From Rhodovulum sp. (GTDB lineage Bacteria > Pseudomonadota > Alphaproteobacteria > Rhodobacterales > Rhodobacteraceae), in NCBI GenBank assembly GCA_020637615.1, contig JACKKC010000047.1, forward strand, positions 1 through 13,829: a stretch of 13,829 nt of DNA, in the 5' to 3' direction. The position numbers were made by a program, and so were the translations under genes. The notes beneath the pieces are model-generated. The model worked only from the letters and a program-made list of their open reading frames with translations. It was not told where the DNA came from and made no database searches. This document shows, piece by piece, positions 1-6,240 of this stretch. Each line of letters opens with the position of its first letter. The first letter of the stretch is position 1.

Positions 1-552
1 GCCTCGCCGCTCGCCCGCGCGCTGATGGAGCGCGAGGGCCTGCGCGGGACCTTCGAGCTCCAGTCCTATTTCCTCCGCCGCGTCAAGGACATGCTGACTG
101 CCCGCGACCGCGTGCTGGTCGGCTGGAACGAGGTCGCACACGGCGGCGGCGTGCCGGCGAAGGATACGCTCCTCATGGCCTGGGAGAATCCCCAGGTCGG
201 TGCCGCGCTCGCCCGCGAGGGCTATGACGTGGTCATCACCCCCGGGCAAGCCTATTACCTCGACATGGCGCAATCCCCCGCCTGGCTCGAGCCCGGCGCC
301 GGCTGGGCCGGCTCCTCGACGCCCGAGCAGACCTACGCCTACGACGCCGAGGCGAGCTTCCCCGCCGAGCTGCGCCCCCGCTTCCGAGGCGTGCAGGCCT
401 GCATCTGGTGCGAGCATTTCCACAGCAAGGACTATTTCAACGATCTGGTCTTTCCCCGTCTCGCCGCGATCGCCGAGGCCGCCTGGACCCCGCTCGCCCG
501 AAAGGACTGGCTCCGCTTCGCGGTCCAGGCCCGCAACACCCCGAGGCTCTGA
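1..552 (+). CDS. Beta-N-acetylhexosaminidase (GH20), C-terminal part only
   Basis: The frame is open from the first base and ends at TGA 550-552; 183 residues are visible and the start lies outside the window. GH20 enzymes remove terminal GlcNAc or GalNAc from chito-oligosaccharides and glycoconjugates by substrate-assisted catalysis. Seen here are family blocks from the second half of the TIM barrel: GWNEVAHGG near residue 39, the TPGQAYYLD block near residue 82, the GVQACIWCEH block near residue 130 and the closing FPRLAAIAEAAWTP block. The catalytic Asp-Glu pair would lie upstream and cannot be checked. Nothing follows the barrel, so the protein ends with the catalytic domain. The stop is 5 bp before the M81 gene, which suggests co-transcription. 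Whether the enzyme is exported cannot be seen because the N-terminus is missing. Confidence 0.9.
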   Translation, partial: ASPLARALMEREGLRGTFELQSYFLRRVKDMLTARDRVLVGWNEVAHGGGVPAKDTLLMAWENPQVGAALAREGYDVVITPGQAYYLDMAQSPAWLEPGAGWAGSSTPEQTYAYDAEASFPAELRPRFRGVQACIWCEHFHSKDYFNDLVFPRLAAIAEAAWTPLARKDWLRFAVQARNTPRL

Positions 553-557
553 ACCCG

Positions 558-2003
558 ATGCTGCGCATCGCCGTCGGCGGCATCCATACCGAATGCTCCA
601 CCTATTCGCCGGTCCTCATGACGCCGGAGGATTTCCGCGTCCTGCGCGGCGAGGCGCTGACGGCCGATCCCTATTTCGCCTTCCTCCCCGGTGACGGGGT
701 GGAGATCCGCGCGCTGCTCCACGCCCGCGCGGTGCCCGGCGGCCCGGTGGGGGCCGCGACCTATGCGGGCTTCCGCGCCGAGTTCCTCGACTGCCTCCGC
801 TCCGCGCTCCCGCTCGACGGCGTCTATCTCGCCATGCACGGTGCGATGCATGTGGACGGAATGCAGGACGCGGAAGGCGACTGGATCTCTGCCGTCCGCG
901 AGATCGTCGGTCCCGCCATCCCCATTGCTGCCAGCTACGACCTGCATGGCAACCTCAGCCAGCGCATCATCGACGCCCTCGACATCTTCTCCGCCTACCG
1001 CACGGCGCCGCATATCGACGTCCGCGAGACAATGGAGGCCGCCTGGGCCATGCTGCTGCGCCACCTCCGCGGCGGGGGCGCGCGCCCCGGCATCGCCTGG
1101 GCGCCGGTCCCGCTGCTGCTCCCCGGCGAGCGCAGCTCCACCGAGGACGAGCCGGCCCGCTCGCTCTATGCGGCGCTCCCAGCCTTCGACGCCCGGCCGG
1201 GTATCTGGAAATCCGACCTGATGATCGGCTACGTCTGGGCCGACGAGCCGCGCGCCACCGCCGCCGCCGTGGTCACCGGAACCGACCGCGCCGCGGCGCT
1301 GGCCGCCGCCGAGGAGATCGCCTCCGCCTTCTGGGCTGCCCGCGATGCCTTCCGCTTCGGTCCGGTCACTGGTCCGCTCCCGGAGATGCTCGACCGCGCC
1401 GCGGCCGCCGATACCGTACCCGTCATCCTCGCCGATTCCGGCGACAACCCCACCGGCGGTGGTGTCGGTGACCGCGCCGATGTGCTCGTCGCCCTGATCG
1501 CGCGGGACTGGCAGGGCGCGCTTGTCGCCGGCATCACCGACGCTCCCGCCGTGGAGGCCTGCTTCGCCGCCGGCGAAGGCGCCACGCTCGCGCTCACCAT
1601 CGGCGCAAGCCTCGATCCTGCCGGCGTTTCGGTCCGCACCGAGGTTCGGGTGCTCCGCCTGGACGATGCCGGCACTCCGTCCGGGCGCCAGGCCGTCGTG
1701 GCCATCGGCGAGGGCATCACCCTCGTCCTCGCCGCCCGCCGCCGCCCCTACCACGACATCGCCGATTTCACCCGCCTCGGCCTCGACCCGGCCGGGGCCC
1801 GGCTGCTGGTGGTGAAGTCGGGCTATCTCTCTCCGGAGCTCGCCCCGCTGGCCAGGCCGAACCTCATGGCGCTGACCGAGGGCGTGGTGAACCAGGACAT
1901 CGCCAGCCTCCCCAACCGCCACCGCGCGCCGGGCACGCTGCCGTTCCAGCCCAACCCGGGGTTCCGCCCGCGGGCGATCGCCTCAGCCCGCTTCGGCCGC
2001 TGA
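558..2003 (+). CDS. M81 family (MlrC-like) zinc metallopeptidase
   Basis: A 481-residue protein of the M81 family, named after MlrC, which hydrolyses linearised microcystin peptides. M81 members are common in bacteria that never meet microcystin, so the substrate here is unknown. The N-terminal DUF1485-type domain opens with MLRIAVGGIHTECSTYSP. Candidate metal ligands are D128 and H130 (in YDLHGN) and H152 (in TAPHID). The 22-residue step from H130 to H152 matches, from memory, the published MlrC ligand spacing (Asp184, His186, His208). A HGAM motif sits at 94-97. The C-terminal MlrC_C domain begins around VILADSGDNPTGGG. ATG 558 is chosen because homology starts at its first residues; the open frame upstream only overlaps the GH20 gene. 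No signal peptide is visible, so it is probably cytoplasmic. Confidence 0.88.
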   Translation: MLRIAVGGIHTECSTYSPVLMTPEDFRVLRGEALTADPYFAFLPGDGVEIRALLHARAVPGGPVGAATYAGFRAEFLDCLRSALPLDGVYLAMHGAMHVDGMQDAEGDWISAVREIVGPAIPIAASYDLHGNLSQRIIDALDIFSAYRTAPHIDVRETMEAAWAMLLRHLRGGGARPGIAWAPVPLLLPGERSSTEDEPARSLYAALPAFDARPGIWKSDLMIGYVWADEPRATAAAVVTGTDRAAALAAAEEIASAFWAARDAFRFGPVTGPLPEMLDRAAAADTVPVILADSGDNPTGGGVGDRADVLVALIARDWQGALVAGITDAPAVEACFAAGEGATLALTIGASLDPAGVSVRTEVRVLRLDDAGTPSGRQAVVAIGEGITLVLAARRRPYHDIADFTRLGLDPAGARLLVVKSGYLSPELAPLARPNLMALTEGVVNQDIASLPNRHRAPGTLPFQPNPGFRPRAIASARFGR

Positions 2004-2142
2004 AGGGCATCATGCGCCCCGTCCGTCGAACCGCAGCGGCGCGGCCGGACGCGCGGGCCAGGGCGGCTCGCCTGCCCGCGAATTCCGGGCCGTGCTTCGC
2101 TGATCGGAGCTCGCCCGCCCGCCCGCGCTCCGCAAGGCGCGG

Positions 2143-3348
2143 ATGATGTCCTTCCTCGCGATCCTCCGGCGATATCCGGTCGCCCGTATCGCCGCTGCCG
2201 GCATTCTTCTCTTCGGCTTCGCCGGCGCCGCCACCTCTCCCTATCAGCCCGTGGTCGCCATTCGCGAGCTCGGCATGTCGAACGCCGCCTATTCCGTCGT
2301 CATCTTCGCCGCCGCCGTCACCAATGTGCTCGCCAGCATCCTGATCGGCCTCCTGGCCGATCGGCGCGCCAGCTACCGCCGCCCGATCCTCGTCGCGACG
2401 GGTATCGGCGCCCTGGGCTTCGCGACCATCTACCTGATGCCCTCCGCCCTCGTCTTCGCCCTGGTGGCGGTCGGCCCGCTCGCGATCTACGGCGCCTCCA
2501 ACGCGCTGATCTTCGCCAAGGTCCGCAGCCATGCGACCGAGTTCACCCGCGCCGATGGCGAGGCGGTCGGGGCGCTCCTGCGCATGATGATCTCGGTCGC
2601 CTGGATTCTGGTGCCCGGTGCGGTCGGGCTGCTCCTCGCCGGGGGCGACTCGATGCTGCCCGCCTATCTGATCTCCGCCGTCCTCGCGCTTGCCGGCCTC
2701 GCCATCCTCGCGGCGCTGCCGGCCGACCTGGCCCGGCAGCCCGGCACGCCCCGCGCGGGGATCGGAGACCTGTTCGCCTTCGCCAATCCCGGCCTCGTCC
2801 TGCGCGTCGCCGGCGTCGCGCTCGCCTCTTCCGTGCTCCACGTCAATTCCGCGGTTCTGCCGCTCATCGTCACCGGCCGCGCCGGCGGCACGGTCGCCGA
2901 TGTCGGGGTCATCGTCGGCTATGTCGCGCTCGTCGAGGTGGTCTTCATCTTCGTCTGGGCCGCGGTCTGCCGCCACCTCTCCATGCAGGTGGCGCTGGTC
3001 CTTTGCATGGCGCTCTATCTCGCCTATCTCCTCGGGCTCGCCACCGCGCGCGCCATGCCCCAGGTCCATGCCGCGAGCCTCCTCGGCGGGATTGCTGCGG
3101 CGGCGATCATCACCCTGCCCATTCCCTATCTCCTCGGCCTGATCGCCGGGCGTCCCGGTCTATCCGCCTCGCTGATCGCGGTGAACCATTTCGTCGGCGC
3201 CGGAATCGGTGCCGGGATCTTCGCCCTCGGCACCGCGCTCGGGGGCTATCAGGGTGCCGCCATCCTTGCCGGTCTGGCGGGCGTCCTCGGCGGCCTGCTT
3301 CTCCTCGTTCTCGACGGCTGGCGCCGACAACCCATGGTGATGGAATGA
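2143..3348 (+). CDS. MFS transporter, resembling the SET sugar-efflux family
   Basis: A 401-residue, very hydrophobic inner-membrane protein with about 12 predicted helices, the usual MFS size. The loop between helices 2 and 3, LLADRRASYRRP, is a diverged MFS motif A. Several segments match E. coli SetA by eye: LRMMISVAWILVPG around residue 147, HVNSAVLPLIV around 232, and the ALVEVVFIFVW stretch. SET proteins export sugars and sugar analogues. The direction and substrate here are inferred; it could also import a product of the GH20 or M81 enzymes. The start is ATG 2143; a second ATG follows immediately and there is only a weak AAGG upstream. The 139-bp gap before it could hold a weak promoter or simply read-through. 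The stop overlaps the cutC start by 4 bp (ATGA), so the two are translationally coupled. Confidence 0.78.
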   Translation: MMSFLAILRRYPVARIAAAGILLFGFAGAATSPYQPVVAIRELGMSNAAYSVVIFAAAVTNVLASILIGLLADRRASYRRPILVATGIGALGFATIYLMPSALVFALVAVGPLAIYGASNALIFAKVRSHATEFTRADGEAVGALLRMMISVAWILVPGAVGLLLAGGDSMLPAYLISAVLALAGLAILAALPADLARQPGTPRAGIGDLFAFANPGLVLRVAGVALASSVLHVNSAVLPLIVTGRAGGTVADVGVIVGYVALVEVVFIFVWAAVCRHLSMQVALVLCMALYLAYLLGLATARAMPQVHAASLLGGIAAAAIITLPIPYLLGLIAGRPGLSASLIAVNHFVGAGIGAGIFALGTALGGYQGAAILAGLAGVLGGLLLLVLDGWRRQPMVME

Positions 3349-4070
3349 CCCGCATCCTGCTCGAAGTCTGCATCGACGATCCCGAAGGCCTCCTTGCCGC
3401 GCGCGCCGGGGGCGCCGACCGGCTGGAGCTCTGCGCCGCGCTCGCCTTCGGCGGCCTAACCCCCTCGCCGGCGCTGGTGGCCGAGGCCGCCCGCACTGGC
3501 ACGTCGGCGCTCGCCATGATCCGCCCGCGCGCCGGCGATTTCGTCTGGACCCCGGCCGAGGTCGCGGCGATGGAATCCGAAATCGCCCTCCTGCGCGCCG
3601 CCGGTGCGCCTGGTGTCGTCATCGGCGCCAGCCTGCCCGACGGCCGGCTGGACGGCGCGACCCTAGCCCGCCTGCTGCGCGCCGCGGAGGGGCTGGACGT
3701 CACGCTTCACAGGGCCGTTGACCTCGCGCCCGATCCCGAGGCGGCGGTGGAACTCGCCGCCTCCCTCGGCATCCGGCGCATCCTCTCCTCGGGCGGCGCC
3801 GCGCGCGCCGCCGACGGTGTGGCGCGCCTCGAGCGGATGATGCGCGCCGGGGCAGGGCGCGTCACGATCATGCCCGGGGCCGGCGTCTCGCCGCAGACCC
3901 TGCCGGCGTTGACCGGCCTGCCGCTCCGCGAAGTCCATGCCTCGTGCTCCGTGCCGCTGCCGCCCCCGGCGGCCCTGGTCGCCGACCTGGGGTTCCAGCC
4001 GCCGGGCGCAAGGCGTACCGACGCCGGTCGCGTCGCCGCGATGCGCGCGGCCCTCGACGCGCTCGCCTGA
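3345..4070 (+). CDS. cutC: CutC family TIM-barrel protein
   Basis: A 241-residue CutC homologue, close to the 248 residues of the E. coli protein. Seen are the N-terminal LLEVC strand, the GADRLELCAAL and GGLTPS blocks (about residues 23-42), the MIRPRAGDF block (58-66), VTLHRAVD, the RILSSGG strand and the GAGVSPQTL strand. CutC was named for copper homeostasis in E. coli, but that role is disputed and its biochemical activity is not settled. The start ATG overlaps the exporter stop (ATGA), so it is translationally coupled to a probable sugar transporter and lies in the same run as a GH20 enzyme. That context fits a glycan-related role better than copper handling. The family assignment is firm; the function is not. 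A strong hairpin follows the stop. Confidence 0.9.
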   Translation: MTRILLEVCIDDPEGLLAARAGGADRLELCAALAFGGLTPSPALVAEAARTGTSALAMIRPRAGDFVWTPAEVAAMESEIALLRAAGAPGVVIGASLPDGRLDGATLARLLRAAEGLDVTLHRAVDLAPDPEAAVELAASLGIRRILSSGGAARAADGVARLERMMRAGAGRVTIMPGAGVSPQTLPALTGLPLREVHASCSVPLPPPAALVADLGFQPPGARRTDAGRVAAMRAALDALA

Positions 4071-4083
4071 AGGCGGGTGGTCG

Positions 4084-4107
4084 CCGCTGCGGGGCGTCCC
4101 GCAGCGG
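4084..4107 (+). terminator. GC-rich hairpin after cutC
   Basis: A perfect 10-bp stem (CCGCTGCGGG / CCCGCAGCGG) with a GCGT loop starts 13 nt after the cutC stop. There is no T-tract after it, so it is either an imperfect intrinsic terminator or an RNA 3'-end stabiliser working with Rho. It probably marks the end of the GH20-cutC operon. Confidence 0.55.
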
Positions 4108-4159
4108 GGCATTGCGTAACCATTTGTCGCTAATGGATTTTCCAGAAGGACTTCGGATG

Positions 4160-4233
4160 GCGCTTCGGCCGCCGCGAGGCGGGTCGCCTCACGATTGCCG
4201 GTTCGAGTCGTCCGATCCGATCTGCCGAAGCGC
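4160..4233. repeat. 74-nt inverted-repeat element between convergent genes
   Basis: Perfect 10-bp arms GCGCTTCGGC (4160-4169) and GCCGAAGCGC (4224-4233) enclose 54 nt. Inside is a second perfect hairpin, GAGGCG / CGCCTC (4176-4181 and 4185-4190), and a GGTTCGAGTC stretch. On the minus strand the element begins 3 nt after the regulator's stop codon. It may be the terminator or 3'-UTR structure of the ridA-rpiR operon, or a copy of a dispersed REP-like repeat. The window holds no second copy. Confidence 0.5.
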
Positions 4234-4236
4234 GTG

Positions 4237-5115
4237 TCAGTCGCCGATCGGCTGCGGCCCGGTGCGCCCGTGCACGGCGGCGAGCGACGCGCGGATCCGC
4301 CGAAGGCGCTCGCGCGTTTCCTCCGGGCGTAGTTCGGCTACGCAGGTCGCCAGCGTGTCGATGATCGCCAGATGCACGATGCGCGAGGCGGTCGGCTTGA
4401 AGATGTCCTGGTCTTCGGGGAGTTCGATGACGATCGGCAGTTCCGCCAGCCGCGCGAGCGTGCTGTCCGGGCGGGTCAGGCACAGGGTGGTCGCGCCGTA
4501 TTGATTGGCGATCTCGACGCTGCTGACCACGTCGCGCGCCTCGCCGCTCGCCGAGATCGCGAAGAGCACGTCGCCCTTCTCCAGCGCCGCCGCCCGCATG
4601 CGCTGCAGATAGCCGTCGTCGACCGCGGTCGCGGACAGGCCGAGCCGGAAGAAGCGGTTCGCGGCCTCGCAGGCCACCATCGAGGATCCGCCGCCGAGGC
4701 CGATGAAGACCAGCTGGCGCGCCGCACGCAGCGCCCCCACGGCGCGGTCGAGCATGCCCCCCTCGATCTGTCCGCGCGCCGCGTTCGCCGCCGCATAGAT
4801 CCCGCCGAGCACACGGTCGAGCGTCGGGGACGCGCCGCGCGCCTCGACATTCGAGTTCTCCAGATACTGCAGGCTGACGGCCACATTCTGCGCCAGCCTC
4901 AGCTTGAAGTCCTTGAAGCCCTCGCAGCCGAGCGTGCGGCAGAAGCGGATCACCGTGGGCTCGCTCACTTCGGCCGCGGCGGCAACCTCGCCGAGCGTCG
5001 CTTCGACGACGCTGCCGAAATTCTCCAGCACATAGGTCGCCACCCGCTGCTCGCGCGCATTCAGCTTGCCGTCGAGGTCGCGGAGACGCGAGATCAGGTC
5101 GTAGGCAGCGTTCAT
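4237..5115 (-). CDS. RpiR/HexR-like transcriptional regulator (HTH + SIS)
   Basis: A 292-residue regulator of standard RpiR size. The N-terminal HTH_6 domain covers residues 1-78, with the helix-turn-helix near 41-62 (LGEVAAAAEVSEPTVIRFCR). A SIS phosphosugar-binding domain covers about 130-260, including FIGLGGGSS, the FAISASGEARD loop and IIDTLATCVAEL. By eye it resembles HexR, which senses KDPG, more than RpiR or MurR; the effector here is unknown but probably a phosphorylated sugar or sugar acid. The gene follows ridA on the minus strand. ATG 5115 is preferred because GGAGGG precedes it by 6 nt. An in-frame ATG at 5154 overlaps the ridA stop as ATGA but has no Shine-Dalgarno and would add 13 residues outside the domain. 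It probably binds the two palindromes upstream of ridA and dctQ, and so also controls itself. Confidence 0.9.
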   Translation of the reverse strand: MNAAYDLISRLRDLDGKLNAREQRVATYVLENFGSVVEATLGEVAAAAEVSEPTVIRFCRTLGCEGFKDFKLRLAQNVAVSLQYLENSNVEARGASPTLDRVLGGIYAAANAARGQIEGGMLDRAVGALRAARQLVFIGLGGGSSMVACEAANRFFRLGLSATAVDDGYLQRMRAAALEKGDVLFAISASGEARDVVSSVEIANQYGATTLCLTRPDSTLARLAELPIVIELPEDQDIFKPTASRIVHLAIIDTLATCVAELRPEETRERLRRIRASLAAVHGRTGPQPIGD

Positions 5116-5121
5116 TGCCTT

Positions 5122-5127
5122 CCCTCC
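5122..5127 (-). promoter_or_regulatory. Shine-Dalgarno that decides the RpiR start
   Basis: On the minus strand GGAGGG lies 6 nt before ATG 5115. The competing in-frame ATG at 5154 has no comparable site, which is why the shorter protein was chosen. Confidence 0.65.
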
Positions 5128-5150
5128 AGCGATCCCGCGCGTCTCCTGGC

Positions 5151-5540
5151 TCATGTCAGCGGCTTGTAGGCGATCACATCGACCTCGACCTTGGCGTCCA
5201 CCATGAGCTGCGACCGCACGGTGGAGCGCGCGGGCCCGCCGTTGGGAAAGTATTCCGCATAGACGCGGTTGAAAGTCCAGAAGTCGCGGGTGTCGTCGAG
5301 CCAGCAGTTCGCCTTGACCACGTCGTCGAAGCTGCACCCGGCCATGGCGAGCACCTTCTTGACATTCTCCATGGTGCGGCGAGTCTGGGCCTCGATTCCG
5401 CCGGGCTCGATCTCGCCCCGCTCGTTCATCGCCACCTGGCCGGAGACATAGACGAAGTCGCCGGCACGTACCGCAGGAGAGAACGGCAGTGCCTGTCCGC
5501 CCGCTCCGGTCCGCTCCGCGCCGATTCGCTCGATTGACAT
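5151..5540 (-). CDS. RidA family (YjgF/YER057c/UK114) protein
   Basis: A 129-residue Rid protein. RidA hydrolyses reactive enamine/imine intermediates released by PLP enzymes such as amino-acid dehydratases; proteins of this fold work as trimers in the cytoplasm. The VYVSGQVA strand (30-37), the long helix with TMENVKKVLAMAG, and GPARSTVR near the C-terminus are family hallmarks. R105 falls exactly at the position of the catalytic Arg105 of E. coli RidA, so imine deamination is plausible. The E. coli Tyr17 region reads LPFSPAV here, as in other Rid subfamilies, so it is not a strict RidA orthologue. The start ATG 5540 has GAGGAG about 8 nt upstream. It is the first gene of a minus-strand operon with rpiR and diverges from the TRAP genes, suggesting the imported compound carries nitrogen. 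Confidence 0.9.
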   Translation of the reverse strand: MSIERIGAERTGAGGQALPFSPAVRAGDFVYVSGQVAMNERGEIEPGGIEAQTRRTMENVKKVLAMAGCSFDDVVKANCWLDDTRDFWTFNRVYAEYFPNGGPARSTVRSQLMVDAKVEVDVIAYKPLT

Positions 5541-5571
5541 GCGTGATTCTCCTCTCGTGTCTTTCAGCTAC

Positions 5572-5584
5572 GTAGTTAGGCTAC
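5572..5584 (-). promoter_or_regulatory. Predicted RpiR operator 1 (ridA side)
   Basis: The palindrome GTAG-TTAGG-CTAC on the plus strand reads GTAG-CCTAA-CTAC on the minus strand, identical over 13 bp to the core of operator 2. The form resembles the HexR-type TGTAAT-N-ATTACA palindrome. It overlaps the weak predicted -10 of ridA-rpiR, so binding should repress that operon. An adjoining GGCTA-CTGA-TAGCC hairpin (5579-5592) shares part of it. Confidence 0.6.
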
Positions 5585-5606
5585 TGATAGCCTGCCGGAC
5601 TGTCCA
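5578..5606 (-). promoter_or_regulatory. Predicted sigma-70 promoter of ridA-rpiR
   Basis: On the minus strand, TGGACA (5606-5601) is followed by a 17-nt spacer and TAGCCT (5583-5578). The -35 matches 5 of 6 consensus bases and the -10 only 3 of 6. It mirrors the promoter facing dctQ, which has the same -35 and spacer. The -10 lies inside operator 1. Confidence 0.35.
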
Positions 5607-5656
5607 GAAGTTTCGAAACAAGGCGCCGAAAATGGCGGATCCGCGGGAAAAGACGG

Positions 5657-5685
5657 TGGACAGAGCGCGAATCTGCGGGTATATG
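5657..5685 (+). promoter_or_regulatory. Predicted sigma-70 promoter of the TRAP operon
   Basis: TGGACA (5657-5662), a 17-nt spacer, then TATATG (5680-5685). Transcription would begin near 5692, leaving a leader of about 40 nt before dctQ. Operator 2 overlaps the -10 and the start point, so repressor binding would block polymerase. Confidence 0.5.
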
Positions 5686-5699
5686 TAGCCTAACTACAT
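5683..5699 (+). promoter_or_regulatory. Predicted RpiR operator 2 (TRAP side)
   Basis: ATGTAG-CCTAA-CTACAT has perfect 6-bp arms around a 5-bp spacer. The same 13-bp core occurs, on the opposite strand, at 5572-5584; the centres are 113 bp apart. The position over the -10 and start point of the TRAP promoter suggests repression, with possible DNA looping between the two sites. Confidence 0.65.
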
Positions 5700-5733
5700 C
5701 AACTCCAAACTACGGGAACCGGGGAGACGCCGA

Positions 5734-6237
5734 ATGCGAGAAATGGCGGGCCAAATCAGCGATCGCCTGAACCGAGCGATCGAGGCCATCGTGGCAGCGA
5801 TCATGCTGCTCCTGGTCGTGGACGTCTGGCTGGGCGTGCTCGACCGCTACCTCCTCCATTGGCAGTTACCCTGGCCCGAAGAACTGGCGCGATACCTGAT
5901 GATCTGGGCGGCGATGCTCGCGGTCTCCTGCGGCATTGCCCGTCGTGAGCACATCGGCCTGTCGATCCTCCTCGACAAGCTCCCCGAGGGCGGGCGTCGG
6001 GGGCTGCTCATCGCCATGGACGCCCTGGCGTTCCTGCTCTTCTTCTACGTGTTCCTCTACGGCATCGGCTTTGCGGCCACCGGCCTCAACCGTCAGGCGA
6101 TGATCTTCGGGATGTCGCTGGCGCCCGCCTTCGCCGCCATCCCGGTCGCCGCGGCGATCGCCGCCACCCAACTCGCCCTCGTGCTGATCCGCGACCTCGG
6201 AACCCAGCATCTGGTCGACCAGGCCGAGGAGGTCTGA
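5734..6237 (+). CDS. dctQ: TRAP transporter small membrane subunit (DctQ)
   Basis: A 167-residue protein of the DctQ family with four hydrophobic segments at about 16-38, 52-70, 88-112 and 128-152. The hallmark segment between the first two, WPEELARYLMIWAAML followed by RREH, is clearly visible. DctQ forms the integral-membrane part of the TRAP importer together with DctM; these are secondary transporters driven by a sodium or proton gradient. The start ATG 5734 has GGGGAG (5721-5726) 7 nt upstream. It is the first gene of the TRAP operon, downstream of the promoter and operator 2, and only 3 nt separate its stop from dctM. Confidence 0.92.
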   Translation: MREMAGQISDRLNRAIEAIVAAIMLLLVVDVWLGVLDRYLLHWQLPWPEELARYLMIWAAMLAVSCGIARREHIGLSILLDKLPEGGRRGLLIAMDALAFLLFFYVFLYGIGFAATGLNRQAMIFGMSLAPAFAAIPVAAAIAATQLALVLIRDLGTQHLVDQAEEV

Positions 6238-6240
6238 TCC

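Noticed and set aside
408..557. Upstream extension of the M81 reading frame
   Set aside because: These 50 codons overlap the GH20 gene and are Arg/Pro-rich. M81 homology begins exactly at ATG 558.
432..1922. Minus-strand open frame of 496 codons opposite the M81 gene
   Set aside because: Same type of Gly/Asp/Arg-rich antisense frame. The M81 protein on the plus strand has clear family motifs.
2105..2132. CGGAGC/GCTCCG hairpin just before the MFS start
   Set aside because: Only 6 bp with a 16-nt loop of repeated CGCCC, in very GC-rich DNA. It is expected by chance and has no supporting context.
1864..3069. Minus-strand open frame of 401 codons opposite the MFS gene
   Set aside because: Highly charged translation without a domain. 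The plus strand carries a convincing 12-helix transporter.
4195..4215. GGTTCGAGTC stretch resembling a tRNA T-loop
   Set aside because: The flanking bases do not pair as a T-stem, and there is no acceptor stem or CCA end in the right place. It is not a tRNA, nor a clear tRNA-derived attachment site.
5635..5644. GCGGATCCGC palindrome, and TTTCGAAA at 5611-5618, in the ridA/dctQ gap
   Set aside because: Each occurs once, with no matching partner and no fit to the promoters. I could not tell them from chance palindromes.
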